Below, in pieces: positions 23,118 through 31,498 of a DNA stretch of 36,005 nt (positions are counted from its first letter, which is position 1; each line of letters opens with the position of its first letter). The DNA comes from Treponema sp. (GTDB lineage: Bacteria; Spirochaetota; Spirochaetia; Treponematales; Treponemataceae): the NCBI GenBank assembly GCA_017392945.1, contig JAFOSK010000101.1, positions 1 to 36,005 of the forward strand. Reading direction: 5' to 3'. Below the pieces are notes generated by a model. It was not told the origin of the DNA and made no database searches. It saw nothing but the letters and a program-made list of their open reading frames with translations. Both the position numbers and the translations under genes were made by a program.

Positions 23118-23500
23118 TGAAAATAGAACACATTGCACTATACGTAAAAGATTTAGAAAGAGCAAAAGAATTTTTTGTTCTGTATTTACATGGAAAAGCA
23201 AATGAGCTGTATCATAATAAAGAAACTGGATTCCGCTCATATTTTATAAGTTTTGATGACGGTGCAAGGCTTGAGCTTATGACTCGTCCAGAAACAATGG
23301 ATTCCGACAGAGGGAAATATTGCACGGGTTATGCTCATGTTGCATTCAGCCTTGGAAGTAAATCTGCTGTTGATGAGCTTACGATCAAACTTAATAATAA
23401 CGGTTATGAAGTTTTAAGCGGTCCTAGAACAACTGGCGACGGATATTACGAAAGTTCTGTTATTGCAATTGAAAATAACATAATAGAACTTACAGAATGA
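23117..23500 (+). CDS. VOC superfamily (glyoxalase/bleomycin-resistance fold) protein
   Basis: This 127-residue protein opens 'MKIEHIALYVKDLERAKEFF' (His5 is a metal ligand), then 'ETGFRSYFISFDDGARLELM' (Glu ligand) and 'GYAHVAFSLGSKSAVDEL' (His) and 'NIIELTE' (Glu): two beta-alpha-beta-beta-beta halves. It binds a divalent metal; members are lyases, isomerases or drug-binding proteins. The ATG overlaps the last base of the MFS gene stop, so both are cotranslated. There may be a functional link with the transporter's cargo; that is inference. Confidence 0.85.
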   Translation: MKIEHIALYVKDLERAKEFFVLYLHGKANELYHNKETGFRSYFISFDDGARLELMTRPETMDSDRGKYCTGYAHVAFSLGSKSAVDELTIKLNNNGYEVLSGPRTTGDGYYESSVIAIENNIIELTE

Positions 23501-23558
23501 TAAAAATGCAGAAAGCTATAAGAAAAAATGTTCGAATGTCATATACTCTTATTTTAAG

Positions 23559-23582
23559 CTTGTATAACAAACTTGTATATTA
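23559..23582 (+). promoter_or_regulatory. Direct repeat upstream of the NUDIX gene
   Basis: CTTGTATAAC and CTTGTATATT are repeated 13 nt apart, 24 nt before the ribosome site of the NUDIX gene. CTTGTATAAC differs from the GTTRYRYAAC decamer by one base, but the spacing differs from the other sites (3 nt, not 4). It could be a weak promoter or a degenerate operator. Confidence 0.25.
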
Positions 23583-23605
23583 ACTTATGTTTTTACGGAG
23601 GCAGG

Positions 23606-24175
23606 ATGAATCGCCCGGAATTGAGACTTAATCTTAATGATAATGAATGGCCGCTGACTTCAATTGATCATGACAGGCTTATTGCGAGAGCTATTGTAAT
23701 TGACGATGAACAGAATTTTTATTTTGTGCGTGCTGTCCGTGATGATGATTTTGGAAAAGCAACTTTGATTGAAACGTCCGGTGGCGGAGTGGAAAACGGT
23801 GAAGATTTGAATATTGCAATCCGTAGGGAACTTAAAGAAGAACTTGGTGCAGAGGTTGAAGTTCTATGCAAAATAGGCGAGGTGAGCGACTTTTATAATT
23901 TGATCCATCGCCATAATCTTAATAATTATTTTTTGTGCCGGGTAAAATCATTCGGTTCCAAAAATCTTACGGAAGATGAGATTGAAAAATTTCATCTTTC
24001 TACATTACGTCTTACATTTACAGAAGCTGTTTATGAATATGAACGCTGTGCATGTACGCCACTTGGCCGGCTTATTGCAAATCGCGAACTGCCGGTACTT
24101 AAGAGGGCCGGTGATATTCTGAAAGAAATTTTGGGAACCACGGAAAAACAGAGGACTGATGATACGAAAAAATAG
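23606..24175 (+). CDS. NUDIX hydrolase
   Basis: The 189-residue protein holds a complete Nudix box in 'GGGVENGEDLNIAIRRELKE' and following 'ELGAEV' (about 63-88, with the R-E-x-x-E-E metal-binding part as R-E-L-K-E-E). NUDIX enzymes hydrolyse nucleoside diphosphates linked to other groups; the N-terminal 'ARAIVIDDEQNFYFVRAV' fits ADP-sugar- or NTP-type members, but the substrate is open. GGAGG stands right before ATG 23606, so upstream in-frame starts are rejected. It runs between a VOC gene and a polymerase and may be a single transcription unit. Confidence 0.85.
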   Translation: MNRPELRLNLNDNEWPLTSIDHDRLIARAIVIDDEQNFYFVRAVRDDDFGKATLIETSGGGVENGEDLNIAIRRELKEELGAEVEVLCKIGEVSDFYNLIHRHNLNNYFLCRVKSFGSKNLTEDEIEKFHLSTLRLTFTEAVYEYERCACTPLGRLIANRELPVLKRAGDILKEILGTTEKQRTDDTKK

Positions 24176-24278
24176 CGTTTCTACCGGCAATATGCTGATA
24201 AGTCTGAACAGAATGGCGCGGTATATCCTTGCAGAGTCTACAGTCTGTTTTTTAATGCCGTTCTTTGGCACTTTATGA
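24159..24278 (+). CDS. Possible small hydrophobic ORF, 39 residues
   Basis: An ATG at 24159, preceded by GAGG, overlaps the NUDIX stop and opens 'MIRKNSVSTGNMLISLNRMA' then 'RYILAESTVCFLMPFFGTL' to a TGA at 24278. The last third is hydrophobic. I recognise no family. The ribosome site is close to ideal but short-spaced (4 nt), and length and lack of homology knowledge keep confidence low. The rest of the 229-nt gap to the polymerase gene shows only the promoter listed next. Confidence 0.28.
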   Translation: MIRKNSVSTGNMLISLNRMARYILAESTVCFLMPFFGTL

Positions 24279-24378
24279 ATTTATAATGTTTTTCAGAAAA
24301 TAGGGCTGTTTTTGAAAGACGGTAGAATAAAACTGGATTGTCTGAGGTTGCGGCATTTTATCTTTTTGCTATTGTGAT

Positions 24379-24384
24379 TATAAT
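24379..24384 (+). promoter_or_regulatory. -10 box ahead of the Y-family polymerase gene
   Basis: TATAAT at 24379-24384 lies 21 nt before the ATG of the polymerase, so the leader would be about 14 nt with no Shine-Dalgarno. No clear -35 or SOS box is seen. Confidence 0.4.
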
Positions 24385-24404
24385 TCAGACTGCGAATTCG
24401 AATA

Positions 24405-25793
24405 ATGGACGAAAAAACTTATATTGCAATCGATCTGAAATCTTTTTATGCCTCTGTTGAATGTCGCGAACGTGGGCTGGATCCGCTTACGACTAAGCTT
24501 GTTGTTGCAGATAAGAGTCGTACCAGTAAGACGATTTGTCTTGCGGTGACTCCGGCGCTAAAGGCTTATGGACTTAGCGGACGTTCAAGACTTTTTGAAG
24601 TTGAGGCTAAGGCTCGCGAAATTAAGAGGCAGACCGGTAAAGAACTTGAGTACATTGTGGCGGTTCCGCGCATGGCGCTTTACATTCAATATTCTAACCG
24701 TATTTACAATGTATACTTGAACTATTTTGCGCCGGAAGATATTCATGTTTATTCGGTTGATGAAGTATTTATTGATGTAACAAGTTATCTTCCATTTTAT
24801 AGGATGTCGGCCAGGGAGCTTGCGGTAAAGGTGATACGAGATGTTCTTTCAGAAACTGGAATTACTGCAACGGCTGGAATTGCGCCCAATCTTTTTTTGT
24901 GCAAAGCGGCTATGGACATTGTTGCAAAGCATATTCCTGCGGATAAGGATGGAGTAAGAATCTGCGAACTTGGTGTGACAGAGTATCGAAGGTTGCTATG
25001 GAACCATCAGCCCATAACGGATTTCTGGAGGGTCGGGAAGGGTACTGCGCGACGGCTTGAAAAATATTTTATCCGTACTATGGGAGATATTGCCCGTCTG
25101 TCTTTGAAAAATCCAGGTTTTCTGTATGATGAGTTTGGAATTGATGCAGAGATTCTAATTGATCATGCATGGGGAATTGAGCCAGTTAGCATGAAGGAGA
25201 TTAAAAACTATAAATCGGAAGTTAAAAGTCTTGGAAGCGGGCAGGTTCTGCATGAGCCGTATTCTTTCGAAAAAGCAAAAATTATAGTACGCGAAATGGC
25301 TGAACTTCTGGCGCTAGATTTGTTTAAGAAAAAACTTGTTGCTTGTTCAATTACGCTTTATGTGGGCTATGATGTAGAAAGTCTTGAGGTTCCGGGATTT
25401 GACGGAGAAGTTGTGCGCGACTATTATGGACGGGAAATTCCTAAACCCGCTCACGGCAGCTGGTCTTTTGGTACAGAAACCAATTCTTCTAAGATGATTG
25501 TAGAGTCGTTTGTTTCTATTTTTGAAAGGGTTGCAAATCCTCGCTGGCTTGTACGCAGAATTAATATTACTGCAAATGATACAAAGCCAATGAGTTCAAG
25601 GCAGCCGACTCTTTTTGACACAGTAGATGAGCGGGATGGCGGATTGAATCAATCTAAGGAAGACAGACTTCAGAAAGTGCGTCTTGAAATTATAAAAAGG
25701 TACGGAAAAAATGCAATTTTGAAGGGAGTGAACCTGGAAGAAGGTGCGACAACCCGTGACCGGAATGAACAGATTGGGGGACACAAGGCTTAA
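24405..25793 (+). CDS. Y-family DNA polymerase, UmuC/UvrX-like
   Basis: The 462-residue protein is a translesion polymerase. 'YIAIDLKSFYASVECRERGL' (Asp9 at the catalytic site) begins the palm. 'YSVDEVFIDVTSYL' (about 116-129; Asp-Glu pair) is the second catalytic motif. 'TAGIAPNLFLCKAAMDIVAK' is the thumb region, and 'PITDFWRVGKGTARRLEKYF' (about 204-223) is the helix-hairpin-helix. The length and 'LGSGQVL' little-finger motif fit the UmuC-like group found with YolD-like partner proteins in Firmicutes and mobile elements, rather than DinB. It bypasses damaged bases. A YolD-like gene follows 53 nt downstream. Confidence 0.92.
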   Translation: MDEKTYIAIDLKSFYASVECRERGLDPLTTKLVVADKSRTSKTICLAVTPALKAYGLSGRSRLFEVEAKAREIKRQTGKELEYIVAVPRMALYIQYSNRIYNVYLNYFAPEDIHVYSVDEVFIDVTSYLPFYRMSARELAVKVIRDVLSETGITATAGIAPNLFLCKAAMDIVAKHIPADKDGVRICELGVTEYRRLLWNHQPITDFWRVGKGTARRLEKYFIRTMGDIARLSLKNPGFLYDEFGIDAEILIDHAWGIEPVSMKEIKNYKSEVKSLGSGQVLHEPYSFEKAKIIVREMAELLALDLFKKKLVACSITLYVGYDVESLEVPGFDGEVVRDYYGREIPKPAHGSWSFGTETNSSKMIVESFVSIFERVANPRWLVRRINITANDTKPMSSRQPTLFDTVDERDGGLNQSKEDRLQKVRLEIIKRYGKNAILKGVNLEEGATTRDRNEQIGGHKA

Positions 25794-25846
25794 GCTGATG
25801 TTTTTTGTGCAAAGGTGCAGCACGACAGCCACTATATGCAATAACT

Positions 25847-26041
25847 ATGAACGAAAGAAATTACGACGACATTATAAACTACGACTGGAATTACGATTCT
25901 CTTACTAACCGTATGCCTCTAAGCCAGCGTGCAAAAATTTTTTTGCCATTTGCAGCTTTAACGGGGTATGAGGAAGCGCTGGAAGAGACGCTGAAACTGG
26001 AGATTGCAGGGATAGAAGGAAAAATTGACTGCTTATTTTAG
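25847..26041 (+). CDS. YolD-like protein, partner of the Y-family polymerase
   Basis: The 64-residue protein begins 'MNERNYDDIINYDWNYDSLT' and continues 'NRMPLSQRAKIFLPFAALTG' and 'YEEALEETL'. The last part matches the YolD signature 'R-M-x-x-x-x-R-A-x-x-F-x-P-F-A-A-L-x-G-Y-E-E-A-x-x-E'. YolD proteins occur next to UmuC-like polymerases in Firmicutes and are thought to act with them, as UmuD does in E. coli. The ATG at 25847 is chosen; it has no good ribosome site. It lies 53 nt after the polymerase gene. Confidence 0.8.
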   Translation: MNERNYDDIINYDWNYDSLTNRMPLSQRAKIFLPFAALTGYEEALEETLKLEIAGIEGKIDCLF

Positions 26042-26338
26042 GATTAGAAATTTCAAGGACAATTCAAAATGTCAATTTCGAAAATCCCGTAAGTACACTT
26101 TATGAATTGAACCAGCAAAAGATAATAATGCTTATATTGCGATGAATGTTTTTTTGGCAGCAGTTTGAGAACTCCAGCTAAGAGAACTTATCATGGGAAT
26201 CACTATAGACGTAAAAGATATTTTTCGCAGGCAGAGTTGGACTACTCTACCTGGTGTATTTAAAAAAAACTTTTTAGGACATTGCATGATAAAAAAATAT
26301 TAAACTTGTGATATAATAGATAAGAAGGACTGAGATTA
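26042..26338. other. Intergenic region between YolD-like gene and hsdR
   Basis: No recognisable gene is here. There are only short open frames (for instance one of 36 codons starting 'MGITIDVKDIFRRQSWTTLP' at 26193, without a ribosome site). The hsdR promoter is near its end: TGATATAAT at 26309-26317, an extended -10. Confidence 0.4.
26309..26317 (+). promoter_or_regulatory. Extended -10 promoter of hsdR
   Basis: TGATATAAT with the TATAAT at 26312-26317; no recognisable -35. The hsdR ATG is 22 nt downstream, with AAGGA between them. Confidence 0.55.
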
Positions 26339-29300
26339 ATGGCATCATCATTTGATTATTTTGAAAAAGAATTTCCAGTACTCACAAAGCTCGGTAAATT
26401 AGCAGAATCATATTGCGAGACTGATCCAAATGGTGCTTTATATAAAATCAGAAAGATTGGTGAAACTATCACGGCTCTTATATACCAGTATGATAGTATT
26501 GTTTGCCCGACTGGTAATATTAATGATGTAACTCAGGTAACAAGAATCAATACGCTTGAAGATTACGGAATAATTAACCACTTGCTTGCAAAATCATTCA
26601 CACGCCTTAGAAAAATCGGAAACGAAGCGGTTCATGAAGATTTGGATTCTTCTATATTAGTTAGAGAGCTTCTCCCAATCGCATATAGTCTTTGTTTGTG
26701 GTTCGCCGGAACTTATGGTACAAATAAAAATCCTGAGTATAAAGAATATGTAACTCCCGAAAAACTTAATGCGGTTGCAAAAAAGAGATTCATTGTAAAA
26801 ATCAAAAAGCCAGCTGATTTTACACCCCAAGAAAAACAGGATGATGAAGCAGAAAATCAGCTGATAGCACAGGCAACTGCTACAGCTGCACAGGTTCCAA
26901 AAATCTTAATTTCTGAACGCAAGAACCGTTCCTATAAAGCAAACCGTGCACGACCACTTACAGAAGCAGAAACTCGCGAACTTATTGATGAACAGCTTCG
27001 TAAAGTTGGCTGGGAAGCGGATTCAAAAATCCTTAATGCAAAAACGAACGGAACCCGCCCCCAGAAAGGTCACAACATGGCCATTGCCGAATGGCAGACA
27101 GATTCTAAAATCTATAATCACGGTTATGCAGATTATGCACTTTTTATTGGAGAAAAACTTGTAGGAGTAATAGAAGCAAAAGCTGAACATAAAGATATTC
27201 CATGTGTAATAGACGGGCAGTGCAAAGAGTATGCAAGCCTTATAAAAGATTCAGATAAAGAGTATGTACAGGGAAACTGGGGCGTAAATAAGGAATATAA
27301 AGTTCCTTTTGCTTTTGCAACAAATGGCCGCCCTTATCTTAAGCAGCTGGAAACTAAATCTGGAATATGGTTTATTAATTTTACAAAACCGACAGAAGCT
27401 CCTAAAGCATTACAGGGCTGGATGAGCCCGATTGGTATTGAAGAACTTTTAGAGCGTAATGCAGATGCATTTAAGAAAGAATACGAAGAACTTGATGATG
27501 AAGACTTCTTGCGAAATAAAGATGGGTTAAGTCTTCGCGATTATCAGATAGAAGCAATTCACGCAGTTGATAAAGCCCTGGAAGAGGGTAGAAAAAATAT
27601 TCTTTTAGCTATGGCAACAGGAACCGGTAAAACAAGAACTTTTCTTGCTTTGATTTACCGCTTCTTAAAGACCGGTCGTTTTAAGAGAATCCTTCTTTTG
27701 GTTGACCGTAACTCTCTTGGAAAACAAGCCTTTGATGTATTCAGTGAAGTAAAACTTGATCAGCTTCAGCCGTTGACAGACATATACAATATAAAAAATC
27801 TAGATGAAAAGATAATTGATAAAGAAACAAAACTTCAGATTTCTACAGTTCAGGGAATGGTTCAGCGCATCTTGTACAATGATGGTGACCGTATGCCAGC
27901 TGTAACTGATTTTGATTTAGTAATTATTGATGAAGCACACCGCGGTTATATTCTTGATAAAGAAATGGCAGACGAAGAATTGTTCTTCCGTGACCAGCTG
28001 GATTATCAGAGTAAGTATAGAAACATAATTGAATATTTTGATGCAGTAAGAATCGGTTTTACAGCAACACCTGCATTGCAGACAACTCAGATTTTTGGAG
28101 AGCCGGTCTATACTTATTCATATCGCCGCGCGGTTTACGAAGGTTATCTCTGCGACCATGATGTTCCATATATTATCTCTACAGACAAAACCCGTAATGG
28201 AATTCATTTTGAAGTTGGAACACTTGTAGATAAATACGACCCTAATAATAAGACTGTAGTAAAAGCCGAAGTTGAGCCAGATGAAGTTGATTACGATGTA
28301 GAAAAATTCAACAGAGATATTATTACCCGACCATTCAATGAAGCAGTTTTTACAGAACTTTTTGAAAACGGATATCTTACGCTTGATGCACCAGACACAC
28401 ATGGAAAAACTTTGATATTTGCAGTGAACGATGAACACGCAGATATGATTGTTGATATCATCAAAAAGATTTGCGAAAAGAATGAACTTCCAGAACAGGC
28501 TGTAATGAAGATTACCGGAAGTGCAGGCGGTGGAAATCAAAAGAAAATAGAAGACCTTATAAAACAGTTTAAGAACGAAGCCTTTCCAAGTGTTGTAGTA
28601 ACTGTAGATTTACTGACAACAGGAATTGATGTTCCTTCAATCTCAAATCTTGTCTTCATGAGATGCATTAAGTCCCGCATTTTGTTTGAGCAGATGCTTG
28701 GACGAGCTACTCGCCGTTGCCCTGAAATCAATAAGACTCATTTTAATATTTATGACCCAGCCGGAGTATATGACCATATCAAAGATAAAATTGATATGCA
28801 GCCGGTAGTACAGAAGCCTAAAATCAAGATGACCGAGCTCATTGACTCTATGAAAGATGTTCCTGATACAGAACCAAGAATCATTCAATATCAGATTGAG
28901 CAATTGTTGGCAAAGGTGAACCGTAAAAAGAACAATCTCACTCCAGAGGCTGTTTCAAATTTCAAGGTTTTGACTAAAGAACCAAGCATTGAAACATATC
29001 TAAAAAAGATTGAAGAGTTGAATCCAATCGAAGCTAAAAAGCAACTTATTGAAGATAGAAAAGTTTTTGAACTTCTTGAAGATGACAAAGCAGAATTGCG
29101 AAAAATCATTATCGATACAAACGAAGATAAAGACGTTCAGATAACCCGCGGATACGGTAAGCACAATTTGCAGCGACCAGAAGATTACATCGAAGAATTT
29201 ACAAATTACATAAAAGAAAACCGCAACAAGATTGAAGCCTTGAAAATTGTCTGTACCAGACCTGCAGACCTTACCCGCGAAGCCCTTAAAAATCTTGCCG

Positions 29301-29683
29301 TCGTTCTTGCAAATGAAGGTTATGACCTTACAAGCCTTAACACAGCCTGGAACAAAGTTACAAATGCTGACCTGACGGTAGATATTATCAGCGTAATCAG
29401 AACCTGCGCAATTGGTTCTCCTATGCAAAGTCACGAAGACAGGATAAAAAAAGCGGTTGCAAAGCTCAAGGCAAATCATAATTTTAGTCCGGTTGAACTT
29501 GGCTGGCTCAATGTAATAGAAGCAAATCTTTTACAGGAAAATGTACTAGAAGAATCAGTTTTTGATAATGAAGTTATTTTCCGCAACAAGGGTGGCTTTA
29601 AGCGTATAGATAAAGACTTTAAGTTCCAGCTTCATGACTTAATTGCTGAATTGAATAAATATCTGTATGAAGATGCGGCCTGA
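26339..29683 (+). CDS. hsdR: Type I restriction endonuclease subunit R
   Basis: The 1114-residue protein cuts DNA in complex with HsdM and HsdS. Residues about 1-130 ('DYFEKEFPVLTKLGKLAESY', 'IGNEAVHE') resemble the DUF4145 N-extension found in many HsdR. 'YADYALFIGEKLVGVIEAKA' (about 262-281) is the nuclease domain with the Asp...Glu-x-Lys pattern. 'LAMATGTGKTRTFLALIYRF' (about 422-441) is the Walker A helicase motif, 'LVIIDEAHRGYI' the DEAH box (about 526), 'FTATPAL' motif III, and 'FEQMLGRATRRCPEI' motif VI. The catalytic parts are all intact. It is separated from hsdM by two unrelated genes, an unusual order. Confidence 0.95.
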   Translation: MASSFDYFEKEFPVLTKLGKLAESYCETDPNGALYKIRKIGETITALIYQYDSIVCPTGNINDVTQVTRINTLEDYGIINHLLAKSFTRLRKIGNEAVHEDLDSSILVRELLPIAYSLCLWFAGTYGTNKNPEYKEYVTPEKLNAVAKKRFIVKIKKPADFTPQEKQDDEAENQLIAQATATAAQVPKILISERKNRSYKANRARPLTEAETRELIDEQLRKVGWEADSKILNAKTNGTRPQKGHNMAIAEWQTDSKIYNHGYADYALFIGEKLVGVIEAKAEHKDIPCVIDGQCKEYASLIKDSDKEYVQGNWGVNKEYKVPFAFATNGRPYLKQLETKSGIWFINFTKPTEAPKALQGWMSPIGIEELLERNADAFKKEYEELDDEDFLRNKDGLSLRDYQIEAIHAVDKALEEGRKNILLAMATGTGKTRTFLALIYRFLKTGRFKRILLLVDRNSLGKQAFDVFSEVKLDQLQPLTDIYNIKNLDEKIIDKETKLQISTVQGMVQRILYNDGDRMPAVTDFDLVIIDEAHRGYILDKEMADEELFFRDQLDYQSKYRNIIEYFDAVRIGFTATPALQTTQIFGEPVYTYSYRRAVYEGYLCDHDVPYIISTDKTRNGIHFEVGTLVDKYDPNNKTVVKAEVEPDEVDYDVEKFNRDIITRPFNEAVFTELFENGYLTLDAPDTHGKTLIFAVNDEHADMIVDIIKKICEKNELPEQAVMKITGSAGGGNQKKIEDLIKQFKNEAFPSVVVTVDLLTTGIDVPSISNLVFMRCIKSRILFEQMLGRATRRCPEINKTHFNIYDPAGVYDHIKDKIDMQPVVQKPKIKMTELIDSMKDVPDTEPRIIQYQIEQLLAKVNRKKNNLTPEAVSNFKVLTKEPSIETYLKKIEELNPIEAKKQLIEDRKVFELLEDDKAELRKIIIDTNEDKDVQITRGYGKHNLQRPEDYIEEFTNYIKENRNKIEALKIVCTRPADLTREALKNLAVVLANEGYDLTSLNTAWNKVTNADLTVDIISVIRTCAIGSPMQSHEDRIKKAVAKLKANHNFSPVELGWLNVIEANLLQENVLEESVFDNEVIFRNKGGFKRIDKDFKFQLHDLIAELNKYLYEDAA

Positions 29684-29816
29684 TAATGGTTAATTGATAG
29701 TGAATAATGAAAGGGGAATATTATTTGAAAGGAAGAGAGGGTTTTGACTATAGAGTTTTGGGAATAGGATCCAAAAACTTGTTGAATTTGTATACTTTTA
29801 GGATTATACTTTAACT
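29684..29816. repeat. Intergenic AT-rich repeat copy between hsdR and the ATPase gene
   Basis: TTAATTGATAGTGAATAATG (29690-29709) is a relative of the AATTGATAATGAATAATG units at 31033-31070, 31433-31498 and 33763-33790. No gene is here. Confidence 0.5.
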
Positions 29817-31039
29817 ATGGAAGTGATGAATAAAAGCGACAGTCATACAATCTCCCGTATTGAGCCTCTTGAACGTCTTAGAAATTTAAAGCATAAAAAG
29901 CTCATAAAGATTGTCACAGGAATCAGACGCTGTGGAAAATCTACTGTTCTAGAAATGTTCCGTGATGAGCTTCTTTCTGACGGTGTAAATATAGACCAGA
30001 TTATTTTCATCAACTTTGAAGACTACGAAAACAAAGCCCTTCGTAATCCTGATTTGCTTTATGATTACATCAAAAGCCGGCTAACAAATAAAATGAATTA
30101 CATCTTTCTGGATGAAATTCAGCGGGTAGAAAAATTCCCGGATGTTGTAGACAGTCTTTATATAAAAGACAATGTTGATTTATATCTTACCGGTTCTAAT
30201 TCATCTTTGCTCTCAAGCGAAATTGCAACTCTTATAAGCGGTCGTTATGTAGAAATAAAGATGCTTCCATTTTCTTTTACAGAATTTGTAACTGCAACAA
30301 ATCAAAATAAAAATCTTTCTGCGGCATACAGACAGTATGTAGAAACAAGTTCATTTCCGTATGTTCTTGAGCTTTTGGATACACCGCAGGAAATCAATTC
30401 ATATCTTGAAGGAATCTATAACACAATCCTGGTAAAAGACATTATTGATAGAAAGAAAATAGCAGACACCCTTGTTCTCAAAAGCGTAACCCAGTTCTTA
30501 TTTGATAATATAGGTTCAGAGCTTTCATCAAAAAAATTGCAGACACACTTACATCCGGCGGAAGAAAATCAGATTCCAAAACAATAGAAAAATACGTAAG
30601 CTCACTTGAAGAAAGTTTTATCGTATATCGAGCAGGACGTTACAACATCAAGGGAAAAGAATATCTTAAGAGTCTTGAAAAATACTATGTTGCAGATATC
30701 GGTCTTCGTAATTTTATGCTCGGGAAAAAAGCAATGGATGTAGGCCATATCCTGGAAAACATAGTTTATCTTGAACTTATACGCCGAGGCTATTCTGTTT
30801 ACGTTGGAAAAATCGATGATATGGACATTGATTTTGTAGCGCAGAACGACAAGGGAAATACTTATATTCAGGTTTCGGCTTCTGTAAGAGATGAAAACAC
30901 TTTGCAGCGGGAACTTCGTCCTCTTAAAGCTGTAAAAGATAATTATCCAAAATTACTTCTTACACTTGATGATGATCCAGATGGCGACTACGAAGGAATA
31001 ATCCGAAGGAACGCTTTGGACTGGTTGATGAGTAATTGA
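29817..31039 (+). pseudogene. DUF4143-type AAA ATPase, frameshifted in a poly-A tract
   Basis: The protein begins with an AAA_14 ATPase: 'KIVTGIRRCGKSTVLEMF' (Walker A), 'YIFLDEIQRVEKF' (Walker B), 'LTGSNSSLLSSEIATLISGR' (sensor region). It stops early after 'SSKKLQTHLHPAEE'. The next frame continues 'IADTLTSGGRKSDSKTIEKY' and the rest of the DUF4143 domain ('VADIGLRNFM', 'NIVYLELIRRGYSVYVGKID', 'IDFVAQ') to 31039. The change is at a run of seven A at 30530-30536. Eight would restore a 407-residue protein. Such ATPases are widespread, of unknown role. It begins with an ATG (29817) having no clear ribosome site. Confidence 0.85.
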
Positions 31040-31070
31040 TAATGAATAATTGATAATGAATAATGGAGAG
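31033..31070 (+). repeat. AT-rich intergenic repeat, tandem units
   Basis: TAATTGATAATGAA is followed at once by TAATTGATAATGAATAATGG: two tandem units between the ATPase and four-helix-bundle genes, overlapping the end of the first. The GGAGAG that serves the next gene is at its end. Confidence 0.6.
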
Positions 31071-31075
31071 TTGAT

Positions 31076-31438
31076 TTGGAAGATAATGTTATTCTAGATA
31101 AGAGCAAGGCTTTTGCTGTTCGGATAATTAAGTTTTATAAATATCTTTGTGAAGAGAAAAAGGAATTTGTATTGGCAAAGCAAATTCTTAGAAGCGGAAC
31201 AAGTATTGGTGCCAACGCTCGTGAAAGTAAAAATGCTCAGAGTAAGGCAGACTTTATACACAAGTTAAGTATTTCGCTGAAAGAAGCTGATGAAACAGCA
31301 TATTGGCTTGAACTGCTGACAGAAAGCGGCATAGTACAGAAAGAGCAAGTTCATGATTTATATGAAGCGAATATCGAACTTATAAAAATTATGACCGCAA
31401 TTATAAAAACTTCAAAAAAGGGAGGAAAGAATAATTGA
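31076..31438 (+). CDS. Four-helix-bundle protein (23S rRNA intervening-sequence / Avd-like family)
   Basis: The 120-residue protein has the family pattern 'DKSKAFAVRIIKFYKYLCEE', 'LAKQILRSGTSIGANARESK', 'AQSKADFIHKLSISLKEADE' and 'TAYWLELLTESGIV'. The 'R-S-x-x-S-I-x-x-N-x-x-E' motif is characteristic. The fold is a pentamer of four-helix bundles, related to the accessory protein of diversity-generating retroelements, but no retroelement is seen here. It uses a TTG start at 31076 with GGAGAG ahead of it, as no ATG is available in frame. The stop lies inside the next repeat. Its function in restriction islands is unknown, though such genes are common there. Confidence 0.88.
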   Translation: MEDNVILDKSKAFAVRIIKFYKYLCEEKKEFVLAKQILRSGTSIGANARESKNAQSKADFIHKLSISLKEADETAYWLELLTESGIVQKEQVHDLYEANIELIKIMTAIIKTSKKGGKNN

Positions 31439-31498
31439 GAATTGACATCTGATAATGAATAATTATCAATTACAAATTCTCAATTATCAATTATCAAA
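31433..31498 (+). repeat. Inverted AT-rich repeat ending at the hsdM start codon
   Basis: AATTGAGAATT (31433-31443) is answered by AATTCTCAATT (31475-31485), and TGATAAT by ATTATCA within. The right-hand unit CAATTATCAATTATCAAA touches the ATG of hsdM, so hsdM has no Shine-Dalgarno. Confidence 0.65.

Noticed and set aside
23559-23582. Fourth copy of the TetR double-palindrome operator before the NUDIX gene
   Set aside because: Only one decamer is close (one mismatch) and the spacing is 3 nt, so it does not meet the pattern of the other sites; kept only as a weak direct repeat.
28118-29479. Several minus-strand open frames of up to 159 codons within hsdR
   Set aside because: They are shadows of the strongly conserved helicase part of HsdR; their Cys/Phe-rich translations are typical of antisense reading.
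31076-31438. Diversity-generating retroelement suggested by the four-helix-bundle gene
   Set aside because: No reverse transcriptase or template/variable repeat pair is present; these proteins are also widespread alone.
31033-31498. AT-rich repeats considered as a CRISPR array
   Set aside because: Units are short, irregularly spaced, without unique spacers of even length, and also lie inside hsdS; no cas genes are present.
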